Origin: an uncultured Eubacteriales bacterium
GTDB lineage: Bacteria > Bacillota > Clostridia > Lachnospirales > Lachnospiraceae
Assembly: GCA_900548855.1 (NCBI GenBank)
Contig: URMF01000025.1
Coordinates: 1-44,137, forward strand
Reading direction: 5' to 3'
Length of the DNA stretch: 44,137 nt
Numbering within the stretch: position 1 is the stretch's first letter; the number at the start of each line of letters is the position of its first letter. The notes under the pieces were generated by a model. That model saw nothing but the letters and a program-made list of their open reading frames with translations. It did no database searches and was not told the DNA's origin. Below, piece by piece: positions 16,590 through 25,100 of the stretch. A program made the translations under genes and the position numbers.

Positions 16590-18911
16590 TTATTTTGTGT
16601 TCCGTTTCATTAATTTTCGTACACTCCAGACAATTTTGTGTGGGATATACAAGATGACATGTCCCAGCTTATAATCCCATGATTTTTTTAATTTAGTTAG
16701 TTCGTTTAATTTTTTTCTTAATACAATTTTTTCGTTATTGTTAATTGTTGCCCCATAATTATAATGTTGTAATAGAGAACGCAGTATTATATTAGTGGCT
16801 TCGTCTGGTTGAATTTTAATTAATGATTTGTTCAAATTTTGGAAAATTTGATTCCATGCATTTTTTAAGTCGAATTCTAAAAATGGCAGTATGCTTTCCT
16901 GTGCTTCCTGTTGCAGCTGTTCCTTTAACTCTTTATTGTTCAGGATTTTTATAATATTTTCTGCCATTTTCTTCTTATCGCCCTGAGGTGCAGAAAGATA
17001 TCCCTTGTGTTCCCTACACAATTCAATAAATGGCAGTTCATACATAACAAGAGGAATTCCATAGGATTTACTTTCTGCAATGGTCATGGAAAAGGATTCG
17101 GAAATAGAGGTAATCATATATATTTCTGCCTTTTTGTAGAAGTCTCCTACATTTGTGCTATGACCGCATAGTATTACATTTTTTTTAACGCCATTTTTTT
17201 GAATTTTTTGTTGCATTGTTTCCATGATTCCGGGGGAAACTTCATTGCCAACTACCAGTAACCGTGCATCTGGAATTTCCTCTGCAACGTATTTCATAAT
17301 ATCCACCACATCCAGACACCTTTTGGTACGAGTGTCCAGACGTCCAACCCATATAATTGTATTTTGTTCGATTTCTTCAGGATTCCGTTTGATTGGCATT
17401 TGTGTTACTGGGTTTGGTATATAAATTGCATGAACACCAAGATTTTTCCAGTATGCTTCTTCTACTCGTGATAATACAGTTATGTAATCGGCAAGTTTAA
17501 AAATGGCAGGACGGTTTACCATCTCTGTATTCATCGTCAGTATATTTTGGAAAGCAACTTCGTGTACGGTAAGAATGACTGGAATATTGTGCATTTTTAA
17601 GAGCAGCATATCAAATACCAGTTTTGTTGAAGATGCAGCATGGTAACACATTACATCTACATTATATTCCTTTAAGCATTTCACAAATTTTTCTGCACGG
17701 ATAATATATTCCTCCTTCTTAATTTCTAAAGAGGATGGCAGAACAACACGAACCGCTTTGTCAGGCAGTTCATATTCTTCTTCTGATATCTCATCTGTAA
17801 ATAGTACTACATTATAGCCCATTTCCGTATACATTGGAATTAATAGGGAAATAACTCTCTGTACACCTCCCAGTGCATACCGGTGATAAAATATACCGAT
17901 TGTTTTTATAGTATCTGTTGCGTTGTAACTTATAGCCTTGGCGCTCAATATTTTTTCTGCCAGTCTTTTCCGGTCAAAATAATGCTTTTCACATAAATTA
18001 GACACAAGTTCCTCAGGTTTCCAGTATTTAGCGAGAATATCAAAACCCTTGCTGGCTTCTTCTTCAGATATTGAAGTATACCAGTTGCTGGCACAATCAT
18101 TTAGTAAATCCTTTCTTACCTGTTGTAAAACCTCATCATACTGTTCATCGCCCTGCTCATCTAAAAAATTGTTGATTTCGTTTGCCACTAACACAGAGTG
18201 GCAATATCTATCTAACTGTGCCAAGGTCAATTTTTTGTTTCCGGTAATTCCGGTACCGAAACGATAGTTGTAATATGGTTCGCCTATGCCGTAATAGGAC
18301 TTAGCAAAATAGCAGAGGATAAAAAAGGCATATAAGTCCTGTGCTTTTGGAAAATCACCGTCCTTGACATGCAAAAACGCTTTTTTACAAAAATTGGATT
18401 CATATATTTTATTCCAGATGGAAAAGCGATACTTTTTCTCAATGAAGCATCCGGTAAAAACCTCGGAGTTCCGTAACATTTCGTTATAAGGTTTAAGCAG
18501 TTTTTCAAGATTAGTGATTCTTTGCTCTGAAACATGTCCTTCATTTATTACATTGGTTCCAAAATGTACCATATCAACTTTCTTTTTTGAAATCACATTA
18601 TACAAATTCTCGCAGGCAGTTCTTTCTAAATAGTCATCGCCGTCTAAAAACATGATATATTCACTATCTGCCTGTAAAACGCCGTCTTTTCGTGCCTGAG
18701 AAGCGCTTTTGTTTGTTTCATATGAAATAACTTTTATCCGCTTATCCTGTTTTGCATACTTTAGGATAATAGATAGTGATGCGTCAGTAGATGCATCATT
18801 TACGCATATGATTTCAATGTCATTTAATGTCTGTTTTATCGCACTTTCAATACATTCCCCTATATATTTCTCTACATTGTATACTGGTATTATGATTGAT
18901 ACTTTTTTCAT
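16590..18911 (-). CDS. two-domain glycosyltransferase (GT2 + GT4 fusion)
   Basis: A 773-aa cytosolic enzyme with two catalytic domains. Residues 1-230 are a GT2 (KVSIIIPVYNVEKYIGECIES, ICVNDASTDAS, MFLDGDDYL). Residues 335-700 are a GT-B/GT4 domain (GIFYHRYALGGVQRVISLL, VWVGRLDTRTKRCLDV-type nucleotide region, ISESFSMTIAESKSYGIPLVMYE). It could add two consecutive sugars. The C-terminus has a short basic helix (SWDYKLGHVILYIPHK) typical of membrane-docked capsule GTs. AAAGGAG lies 5 nt before the ATG. It is second in a leftward pair, 30 nt after the FkbM gene, so its expression should depend on transcription entering from about 20.1 kb. No good leftward promoter is seen just upstream in the present arrangement. 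Confidence 0.87.
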   Translation of the reverse strand: MKKVSIIIPVYNVEKYIGECIESAIKQTLNDIEIICVNDASTDASLSIILKYAKQDKRIKVISYETNKSASQARKDGVLQADSEYIMFLDGDDYLERTACENLYNVISKKKVDMVHFGTNVINEGHVSEQRITNLEKLLKPYNEMLRNSEVFTGCFIEKKYRFSIWNKIYESNFCKKAFLHVKDGDFPKAQDLYAFFILCYFAKSYYGIGEPYYNYRFGTGITGNKKLTLAQLDRYCHSVLVANEINNFLDEQGDEQYDEVLQQVRKDLLNDCASNWYTSISEEEASKGFDILAKYWKPEELVSNLCEKHYFDRKRLAEKILSAKAISYNATDTIKTIGIFYHRYALGGVQRVISLLIPMYTEMGYNVVLFTDEISEEEYELPDKAVRVVLPSSLEIKKEEYIIRAEKFVKCLKEYNVDVMCYHAASSTKLVFDMLLLKMHNIPVILTVHEVAFQNILTMNTEMVNRPAIFKLADYITVLSRVEEAYWKNLGVHAIYIPNPVTQMPIKRNPEEIEQNTIIWVGRLDTRTKRCLDVVDIMKYVAEEIPDARLLVVGNEVSPGIMETMQQKIQKNGVKKNVILCGHSTNVGDFYKKAEIYMITSISESFSMTIAESKSYGIPLVMYELPFIELCREHKGYLSAPQGDKKKMAENIIKILNNKELKEQLQQEAQESILPFLEFDLKNAWNQIFQNLNKSLIKIQPDEATNIILRSLLQHYNYGATINNNEKIVLRKKLNELTKLKKSWDYKLGHVILYIPHKIVWSVRKLMKRNTK

Positions 18912-18941
18912 AATGTCTCCTTTAAAAATATATCATTCGCT

Positions 18942-19811
18942 TTATCGTACTTCTGCAATCAGCAGAACCTCCCGTGAAACGGAATAATCCATAGGTTTGT
19001 GTATTCTAAACTTATAGCCCAGATTCCAGCTTTCAATAATGGGTTTTATATTGAAAAAATCGTCGGCATTGTGATAGATACTCATCAGCAACACCGGTTT
19101 ATATCTGGCAATGGTTTCTTTTGCTCCCTCCATAAAATCCTGTTCTGCCCCTTCAATATCAACCTTTATCAGCCCCGGAACAATATCTGTTCCCTTCATA
19201 TAAGAATCTAAGGTTTTTAGTGGTACCTGTTCTGATTCTTTAACGGTAACAGCATCGTTTGCTTTAAATGCACTTGAGGAACCAGCTATTTCTATTGTGG
19301 TAAATCCATTTTCACGTCCAAGCGCCATTTTCTCTGCAATCACATTGTCGAGATGGTTGAGTGCTATGGTTTGCTTCATCAGCTCGTAATGTTCGGAAAC
19401 TGCCTCGAAGCTGATGACACGATTATTGGTGAGCGATTTCAGTACCAAAATGGAATCGCCGATGAAGCCACCGACGTCTAAAATATCTTTATTTTTTAAA
19501 GCATCCGTATTTTCAATACACTCGATTCCATGCTTATAAATAAAAACACTAGCTTCAAAATGTCTGACAGGCAGAAAATAATGTCTGAAGCAAAACATAT
19601 TGTCAGAAACCTGAAAGATTTCCCGGCCTAATTCCCTCTGCATTGCTTTGATAGCCTGTTGTTCTTCTTGGCTAAACAGGTCTATTGCTTTATCAGAATC
19701 TTTTACTATTTGCTGTCGCTGCAGAATTTTAACAATAAGTGCAATGTCATCATCTGCCAATCCGTCAACCAGGCGTTGAAATTTCTGTTGGAAATCCGGT
19801 CTTTCCTGCAT
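18942..19811 (-). CDS. FkbM-family methyltransferase, main part (5' end frameshifted)
   Basis: SAM-dependent O-methyltransferase of the FkbM family, probably methylating a sugar hydroxyl in the polymer. Motif I is KDILDVGGFIGDSIL; the acidic loop VISFEAVSEHYE follows; the family block TLDSYMK...GLIKVDIEGAEQDFMEGA and LLMSIYHNADDFF complete the fold. The first ATG of this frame (19811) has no ribosome binding site, but the frame stays open and protein-like for another 55 codons up to a TAA at 19977-19979 (NKLDSNFQYF, KESVSNIDKV, NNHYERKVIQSFYE). That region contains no ATG, GTG or TTG. The true beginning appears to lie in another frame (see 19963-20082). The catalytic half is intact, but as assembled it would not be efficiently translated. 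Confidence 0.75.
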   Translation of the reverse strand: MQERPDFQQKFQRLVDGLADDDIALIVKILQRQQIVKDSDKAIDLFSQEEQQAIKAMQRELGREIFQVSDNMFCFRHYFLPVRHFEASVFIYKHGIECIENTDALKNKDILDVGGFIGDSILVLKSLTNNRVISFEAVSEHYELMKQTIALNHLDNVIAEKMALGRENGFTTIEIAGSSSAFKANDAVTVKESEQVPLKTLDSYMKGTDIVPGLIKVDIEGAEQDFMEGAKETIARYKPVLLMSIYHNADDFFNIKPIIESWNLGYKFRIHKPMDYSVSREVLLIAEVR

Positions 19812-19962
19812 TTCATAAAAGGATTGGATTACTTTTCGCTCGTAATGGTTGTTATATTTACATACCTTGTCTATGTTAGAAACAGATTCTTTTAGTTCAT
19901 TTATATTTTTTTTAAAATATTGAAAATTAGAATCTAGTTTATTTAAGTAGTCTTTTCCCAGA

Positions 19963-20082
19963 TTAAGATTCGCGGTTTACCTTTGAAAACAATTGTCTGA
20001 TTTCTTTTAATAATAGCATGCTTGTGCTCTCTATCTTGTGAAAGGTAGCAGGCACAAGCTTTTTTAATATTTGTTTTAGCAC
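19963..20082 (-). pseudogene. frameshifted 5' end of the FkbM methyltransferase gene
   Basis: A well-placed AGGAGG (20091-20096 on the minus strand) lies 8 nt before a GTG at 20082 that opens a 39-codon frame: MLKQILKKLVPATFHKIEST, then SMLLLKEIRQLFSKVNRES, then TAA. This amphipathic basic start resembles the N-termini of the neighbouring proteins at 20895 and 22164. The methyltransferase frame becomes open one base away in the same spot, around the direct repeat AATCTTAATCT, so skipping one base would fuse the two into a protein of about 383 aa. A single-base insertion, a two-base loss, an assembly error or a translational shift could explain it. The stop context is not a standard slippery site, so mutation is my preferred reading. 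Confidence 0.6.
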
Positions 20083-20102
20083 TGGACAATCCTCCTTTTT
20101 TG

Positions 20103-20127
20103 TTAACAATCTTGCCTAAAATGTTAT
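20103..20127 (+). repeat. left inverted recombination site (IRL)
   Basis: This 25-bp site matches the reverse complement of 20812-20836 at 22 of 25 positions, including a perfect 16-bp run TTGCCTAAAATGTTAT. It has the form of a tyrosine recombinase core: two 10-bp arms (TTAACAATCT and AAAATGTTAT) around a 5-bp asymmetric centre, TGCCT. It lies 7 bp from the leftward ribosome binding site for the FkbM gene and 37 bp before the recombinase start. Confidence 0.8.
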
Positions 20128-20163
20128 TAGAATATAAATGAATAAATTCAAGGAGGCGAGGAT

Positions 20164-20739
20164 ATGGTAACAACACCAATCAGACGAAAAGAAGATATTG
20201 AGCTATTAAAGGATTATTTTTTGCAGATGGGAGAATACCGGGATTATGCGATGTTTGTGGTGGGAATTAACACCGCATTGCGGATTAGCGATTTGTTGTG
20301 CTTAAAATGGAAGGATGTATGGAATTTTGAGAAAAAAACATATCAGATGCACATTTATGTAACGGAGCATAAGACAGGAAAACGTAACTGCATTGTCTTA
20401 AATGATAGCTGTCAGGTGGCATTGACACAGCTCCGAAAACAGATAAAGAGGATAAAACCGGAGGAGTATATATTTTTTTCGGGAAATGACCGGAACCGTC
20501 ATATTACCCGTAACAGAGCTTATAATATTATCAAACAGGCGGCGCTTGCCACCTGCATTGACGGCAATATCAGCTGCCATTCCCTGCGGAAAACCTTTGG
20601 TTATCATGCATGGAAGTGTGGGACACCGCCGGCACTGCTTATGAATATTTACAATCATTCCAATATAGAGATAACGAAGAGATATTTGTCCATTGAACAG
20701 GATGATAAGGATGAACTATTTCAGGCAATGAATTTGTGA
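20164..20739 (+). CDS. short tyrosine site-specific recombinase (FimB-like invertase)
   Basis: A 191-aa integrase-family enzyme reduced to the catalytic domain, without the N-terminal arm-binding domain of phage integrases. This is the size and layout of FimB/FimE-type DNA invertases. Catalytic residues are all present: Arg40 in NTALRISDLL, a lysine in the beta-hairpin (EHKTGKR, about 70-73), His139 and Arg142 in CHSLRKTFG, His165 in YNHSNIEITKRYL and the nucleophile Tyr174. AAGGAGG (20150-20156) lies 7 nt before the ATG. The gene lies wholly between inverted sites at 20103 and 20812, so it would invert itself with the promoter. Its own promoter may overlap the left site (TTAACA at 20103, TAGAAT at 20128), but the 19-bp spacing is poor. 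Confidence 0.9.
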   Translation: MVTTPIRRKEDIELLKDYFLQMGEYRDYAMFVVGINTALRISDLLCLKWKDVWNFEKKTYQMHIYVTEHKTGKRNCIVLNDSCQVALTQLRKQIKRIKPEEYIFFSGNDRNRHITRNRAYNIIKQAALATCIDGNISCHSLRKTFGYHAWKCGTPPALLMNIYNHSNIEITKRYLSIEQDDKDELFQAMNL

Positions 20740-20774
20740 AGAGACATGTCTTTTTCACGAGGATTTTAAATAAT

Positions 20775-20804
20775 TTGCATAATATAATACAAGTGTGCTA
20801 TAAT
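20775..20804 (+). promoter_or_regulatory. strong extended -10 promoter facing right, inside the invertible segment
   Basis: TTGCAT (20775-20780), an 18-nt spacer ending in TGC, and a perfect TATAAT (20799-20804) form an extended -10 promoter. The expected start point is near 20811, immediately before the right inverted site at 20812. It drives the rightward operon as assembled. Flipped, it would start transcripts at the left site and read leftward into the FkbM gene. Confidence 0.8.
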
Positions 20805-20811
20805 TCAACAG

Positions 20812-20836
20812 ATAACATTTTAGGCAAAAATGTTAT
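20812..20836 (-). repeat. right inverted recombination site (IRR)
   Basis: A perfect interrupted palindrome: arms ATAACATTTT and AAAATGTTAT around the 5-bp centre AGGCA. Its reverse complement matches the left site at 20103-20127 at 22 of 25 positions, and the centre is the reverse complement of the left one, so the two sites are in inverted orientation as needed for inversion rather than excision. The next gene starts 59 nt outside it. Confidence 0.82.
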
Positions 20837-20894
20837 CTATTATGCATTAATTTTAGCCTGTTATGAGGATAATATTATATTAAAGGAGAGAAAA

Positions 20895-22139
20895 ATGTCA
20901 GGGGTTTTGTCACGTTTGGTTAGGAGAGTGCCTCCTTTTAAAAATATGTATCACCAGATGGATGATTTGAGAAAGAAGAATGAGCAGTTAAGCAGGGAGA
21001 ATACTGCATTAAGGAATGATTATACTGCATTGGCAAAGAGATGTGAGTATATTTTTGAAGTAGAACAACGCTTTGAAAAGAATATGAGTACACATTATGA
21101 GTTATTAAAGCAGGAAGTGCGGAATACTGAGGAGGAACTACAGAATCACAGAAAAGCACAGGATAAAAGACATGAGGGAGTGGTTGCCCGCATTGAAGGA
21201 AATCACAAGGCGATTGTTGATAAAGAGAAAAAGGATTTTGCACATTTAGAGTCGGTGGACCGTCAGTTGATGAAGGACATTCAGTATTATTATTATAAAG
21301 GTCTGCATCCAGACCAATATGAAGAGAATTTGGCAGAGTGGTATCAGATGATGACCGGAAAAGGGTTAGATTTAAATCATCCGGTCACCTTTAATGAGAA
21401 GGTGCAGTGGTTAAAGTTGTATGACAGTACTGAATTAAAGACCCGGCTCGCAGATAAATATCTTGTAAGAGATTATGTGGCAGAAAAGATTGGCAGCCAG
21501 TATTTAATCCCGATACTGGGGGTTTATGATTCCTTTGAGGATATTGATTTTGAGAAACTGCCACAGAGATTTGTAATGAAGACAAATCATGCCAGTGGAT
21601 GGAATATTATTGTAAAGGATAAGGAACACTTTAATAAAGAAGAAGCCAGAAGCAAATTTAAGTTCTGGCTGCATAGAAATTATGCTTACAGCAGTGGTCT
21701 GGAATTACATTATAAGGATATTCCGCCTAAGATTGTGATAGAAGAGTATATAGAGAATGGTGAAGATGAATTGTTTGACTACCGTTTTTTCTGCTTTTCG
21801 GGCAAAGCATATTCTATATGGATTGATGTGGATTCGGGCAAACCGACGCATAGACGGAATATATATGATTTAGATTGGAATTTGCTTCCGATAAAGGTAA
21901 ATTATCCGAATGATGCGAGTCTGGAACGAAAGCCTGAGCATCTTAAGGAAATGATTGAGCTAGCAGAACAATTGAGTGAAGGCATTAATATGGTGCGTGT
22001 GGATTTGTATGAAGTAGCCGGAAAAATATATTTTGGTGAAATGACATTTACGCCACAGTCAGGTCAGGGGAAATGGGAGCCGGAGGAATACAATAAATTG
22101 TATGGAGACCAAATTATTCTTCCTGAAATAGAAAAATAA
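20895..22139 (+). CDS. TupA-like ATP-grasp protein with N-terminal coiled coil
   Basis: A 414-aa protein. Residues 1-20 are a basic amphipathic start (MSGVLSRLVRRVPPFKN), residues 20-125 are a coiled coil, and residues 130-410 match the TupA-type ATP-grasp fold found in polysaccharide clusters: GLHPDQYEENLAEWYQ, FNEKVQWLKLYD, RLADKYLVRDYV, FVMKTNHASGWN, VIEEYI, DYRFFCFSGKAY, and metal-binding MVRVDLYEV...FGEMTFTPQSG. TupA relatives are linked to teichuronopeptide synthesis, so an amide ligation of an amino acid to an acidic or amino sugar is a reasonable guess. The start at 20895 is set by AAAGGAGAG; an in-frame ATG at 20736 lies upstream of the promoter and is rejected. It is the first gene driven by the invertible promoter as assembled. 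Confidence 0.85.
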   Translation: MSGVLSRLVRRVPPFKNMYHQMDDLRKKNEQLSRENTALRNDYTALAKRCEYIFEVEQRFEKNMSTHYELLKQEVRNTEEELQNHRKAQDKRHEGVVARIEGNHKAIVDKEKKDFAHLESVDRQLMKDIQYYYYKGLHPDQYEENLAEWYQMMTGKGLDLNHPVTFNEKVQWLKLYDSTELKTRLADKYLVRDYVAEKIGSQYLIPILGVYDSFEDIDFEKLPQRFVMKTNHASGWNIIVKDKEHFNKEEARSKFKFWLHRNYAYSSGLELHYKDIPPKIVIEEYIENGEDELFDYRFFCFSGKAYSIWIDVDSGKPTHRRNIYDLDWNLLPIKVNYPNDASLERKPEHLKEMIELAEQLSEGINMVRVDLYEVAGKIYFGEMTFTPQSGQGKWEPEEYNKLYGDQIILPEIEK

Positions 22140-22163
22140 TATATGGAGAAAGAGTAATACGTT

Positions 22164-25100
22164 ATGAAGAGAAAGATAAAGAATTTTATTGCAAAGCTTC
22201 CGGGGATTCGGGGTTTCATGAAAAAATGGATAAAGGCGAGAAAGGATATTGAAGCCTTAAAAAAGCAAAACAAATCTTTAAGTTCCAAGAATGCAAAGCT
22301 GAATAAAGAAGTGACAGAATTAAAACAGAATTTGTCACAGATGTCTGAAAATGTGCACAGAAGCTGTGTGACTAGTGATTTGGCACAGTTAAATATACGA
22401 CATTCCCAGATGAAAATGGAAGAACTGCTTTTGGAGGCTGCAGCGGACAGGGCGCAGACACTTAACCTGCAATATGAGGAGGAAATCCGTCTTTTGAAGG
22501 CCGACAGACCATTGGTATCTATTATTATGCTGAACCGGAATGGAAAGCATAATCTGGAGATTTTGATGAATTCTTTCCATGATAAGCAGTTTTACGACAA
22601 TTTTGAGATTATCTGTGTGGATAATGCATCTACAGATGATTCCATGGAATATCTGGAATCCTGGGCTTCAGAGTTTTCCATTAAGATAGTCCGCAACCAG
22701 GTAAATATGTCCTTTTCTGCCGCCAATAATCTTGGTGTGGAGAATGCGTCCGGAGAGTATCTGTTGTTCTTAAATAATGATACGGAGGTTACGGATGGAT
22801 GGTTGGATGAGCTTTTGATTGCCATGAAAAAAGCAGATAATCCGGGTGCGGTTGGAGCAAAGCTGATTTATCCGCAAATTCCGGAGGGCACTGTGAATGA
22901 TGGAAAATCCTTCAGTATCCAGCATAACGGAATTGCTTTTCGTGACAGTATCCGGGAAAAGGCGTATTTTATACAGCCGTATAATATGGGAAATGGGCAG
23001 GCTGATTGTGACCATGGCACGGCGTTGATAGAGCGGGCATGTGTGACTGCAGCGGTTCTGATGATGAAGAGAGAAGCCTTTGATGAAATAGGGGGCTATG
23101 ACGAGAGATATATTTATGGGTATGAGGATGTGGACATTTGTCTGAAGCTGGTAAAGGCCGGGTACAAAAATTACTATTGTCCGACCTGTCTCGTGTACCA
23201 CTATGAGTTTGGCACGCAGTTAAAGGATGTAGCAAAGGCAGTAAGAATCCGCCGCCTGCATAATATGGATGTGTTTAAGGGTAAATGGCAGAACTATTTA
23301 TCAGAAAAGCTGTTAGAGGACAAGCTTTTAAACAGACATTTATTTACAGAGGACAAGCTGGTGGTTGGACTGGTGGTAACTGAATCAGACCCGAAAACAA
23401 CAGCGGGAGATTTCTTTACCGCCATGGAGTTTGCCAATTCCTTAATGAATATGGGATATGAAGTGAAATATTTAAGCCGCCGGGGAGAAGAGGACTGGTA
23501 TGATGTTGGCATAGAAGTGGATGTTTTGATTTCCCTGCTGGATGCCTATGATATTTCAAAGATTTATAATACAAAGAATGATTTAATAAAGATTGCCTGG
23601 GCAAGAAACTGGTTTGACCGATGGTGCGAAAAGGAATTTTTCGGACAGTTTGATTTGGTATTTGCCTCCAGCAAAACTGCATGTGAGTATGTGGATGCCC
23701 ATAGTAATCATAAGTCTGTACTGTTCCCGATTGCAACGAACAAAGGACGTTTCTATTCAGCGGAACGGGAACTGCTGACAGAAGAAGAGATGGAAAAGTT
23801 CCATTCGGATTATGCATTTACCGGAAGCTACTGGAATGTGAAGAGAGATATTATTGATTATCTGAATCCGGAAGAATTGCCTTATCAGTGTAAAATATTT
23901 GGAGTCAACTGGGAACAGATTGATAAGTTTAAGGATTGTGCGCAGGGCTTTGTATTATATGAGGATATGCCGAAGGTATATCAGAATACAAAGATAGTGA
24001 TTGATGATGCGAATCATGTGACAAAGTCATATGGAGCGGTAAACAGCAGGGTATTTGATGCTTTGGCAGCTGGAGCGCTGGTTCTCACCAATGGAGTCAT
24101 TGGAGCGGAGGAAACCTTTGGCGGTCTTCTGCCATCCTTTAATGACGAACAGGAATTTAAGCAGAAGCTTGCTTATTATCTGGAGAACAGCCAGGAGCGG
24201 AAACAGCTGGTAAGCCGGCTGCAGCAGTTTGTTTTAGAGCATCACACTTATGATGCAAGAGCAGAAAAATTAAGAGAAATCTTACTGGCATTTAACAGGG
24301 ATGTGATAGAGGAAAAAACCATTGACATCTGTGGCGCTATGCCGGATGATGAAACCAAGAAATTCTGGGGCGACCAGCATTTTGCCATGGCAATGAAAAA
24401 GGAATTTGAAAAATGCGGCTATAAGGCAAATGTTCTGCCGAGAGACCGGTGGTATGACAGAAGCAGGGCAAAATATGTTCTTGTTTTGCGTGGTCCAAAG
24501 CCATATTATCCTTCTGTCAGGGATGGAAGAAGATATATTATGTGGAATATTTCCCATCCGGAGGATGTGGTCATAGAGGAATACAACCTATATGATTATG
24601 TGTTCTTTGCCTCCGAAAAGATGAAAAGAGAAATTGGACCACGAATCCAGCCGGAATCCGGAGTGCTGCTACAGTGTGTGGATGATGAGGTTATGACCTG
24701 TGAAGAGCATAAGGATAAGAAATATGAGCTCTTATTTGTGGGGAATTCCAGACATGTATTTCGTCCGATATTGAGGGATTTATTGCCTACAGAGCACAAA
24801 TTATCTGTATATGGAAGGCACTGGGAGGAATTTCCAGTACAGGATTATGTGGTAGATGCGTATATGGACAACGATAAGGTCGGGCAGGCTTATCACGATG
24901 CCAAGATACTATTGAATGACCATTGGGACGATATGAGGGGATATGGAATTATATCAAATCGGATTTTTGATGCCTTGGCAGTAGGAGCGTTTGTAATCAG
25001 TGATGATATACCGGAGATTACAACCTTGTTTGAAGGGAATGTAGTGACATATCAGACAAAAGAAGATTTGAAGGAAAAAATAGATTATTATCTGGAGCAT

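Larger units (their letters stand above)
20103..20836. mobile_element. putative invertible promoter segment with its own recombinase
   Basis: About 0.73 kb bounded by 25-bp inverted sites holds exactly one gene, a short tyrosine recombinase, and one outward promoter next to the right site. Outside each site there is a ribosome binding site and the first gene of an operon: leftward FkbM plus GT2-GT4, rightward TupA-like plus glycosyltransferase and acyltransferases. Inversion would move the promoter from the right operon to the left one. The architecture is like fimbrial and capsule promoter inversions known from other bacteria; the inversion itself is predicted, not observed. Confidence 0.75.

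Noticed and set aside
16371..16613. 80-codon plus-strand open frame
   Set aside because: No ribosome binding site, odd composition, overlaps the 3' end of the minus-strand GT, and the opposite strand carries a more protein-like remnant.
19963..19979. Programmed +1 frameshift in the FkbM gene
   Set aside because: The stop context TCT-TAA-T does not resemble the known release-factor-2 type slip site, so I treat it as a mutation unless shown otherwise.
20118..20160. Leftward promoter inside the left end of the invertible segment
   Set aside because: TTGAAT with a 16-nt spacing is followed only by TAATAA, a poor -10; not strong enough to claim expression of the left operon in the present orientation.
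19943..20179. 78-codon minus-strand open frame starting near 20179
   Set aside because: It is in a third frame, starts inside the recombinase gene, and its peptide lacks the family-like N-terminus seen from GTG 20082.
20736..20894. Upstream extension of the TupA-like protein to ATG 20736
   Set aside because: This start overlaps the recombinase stop, lies upstream of the promoter start point and spans the right inverted site; ATG 20895 has a proper ribosome binding site.
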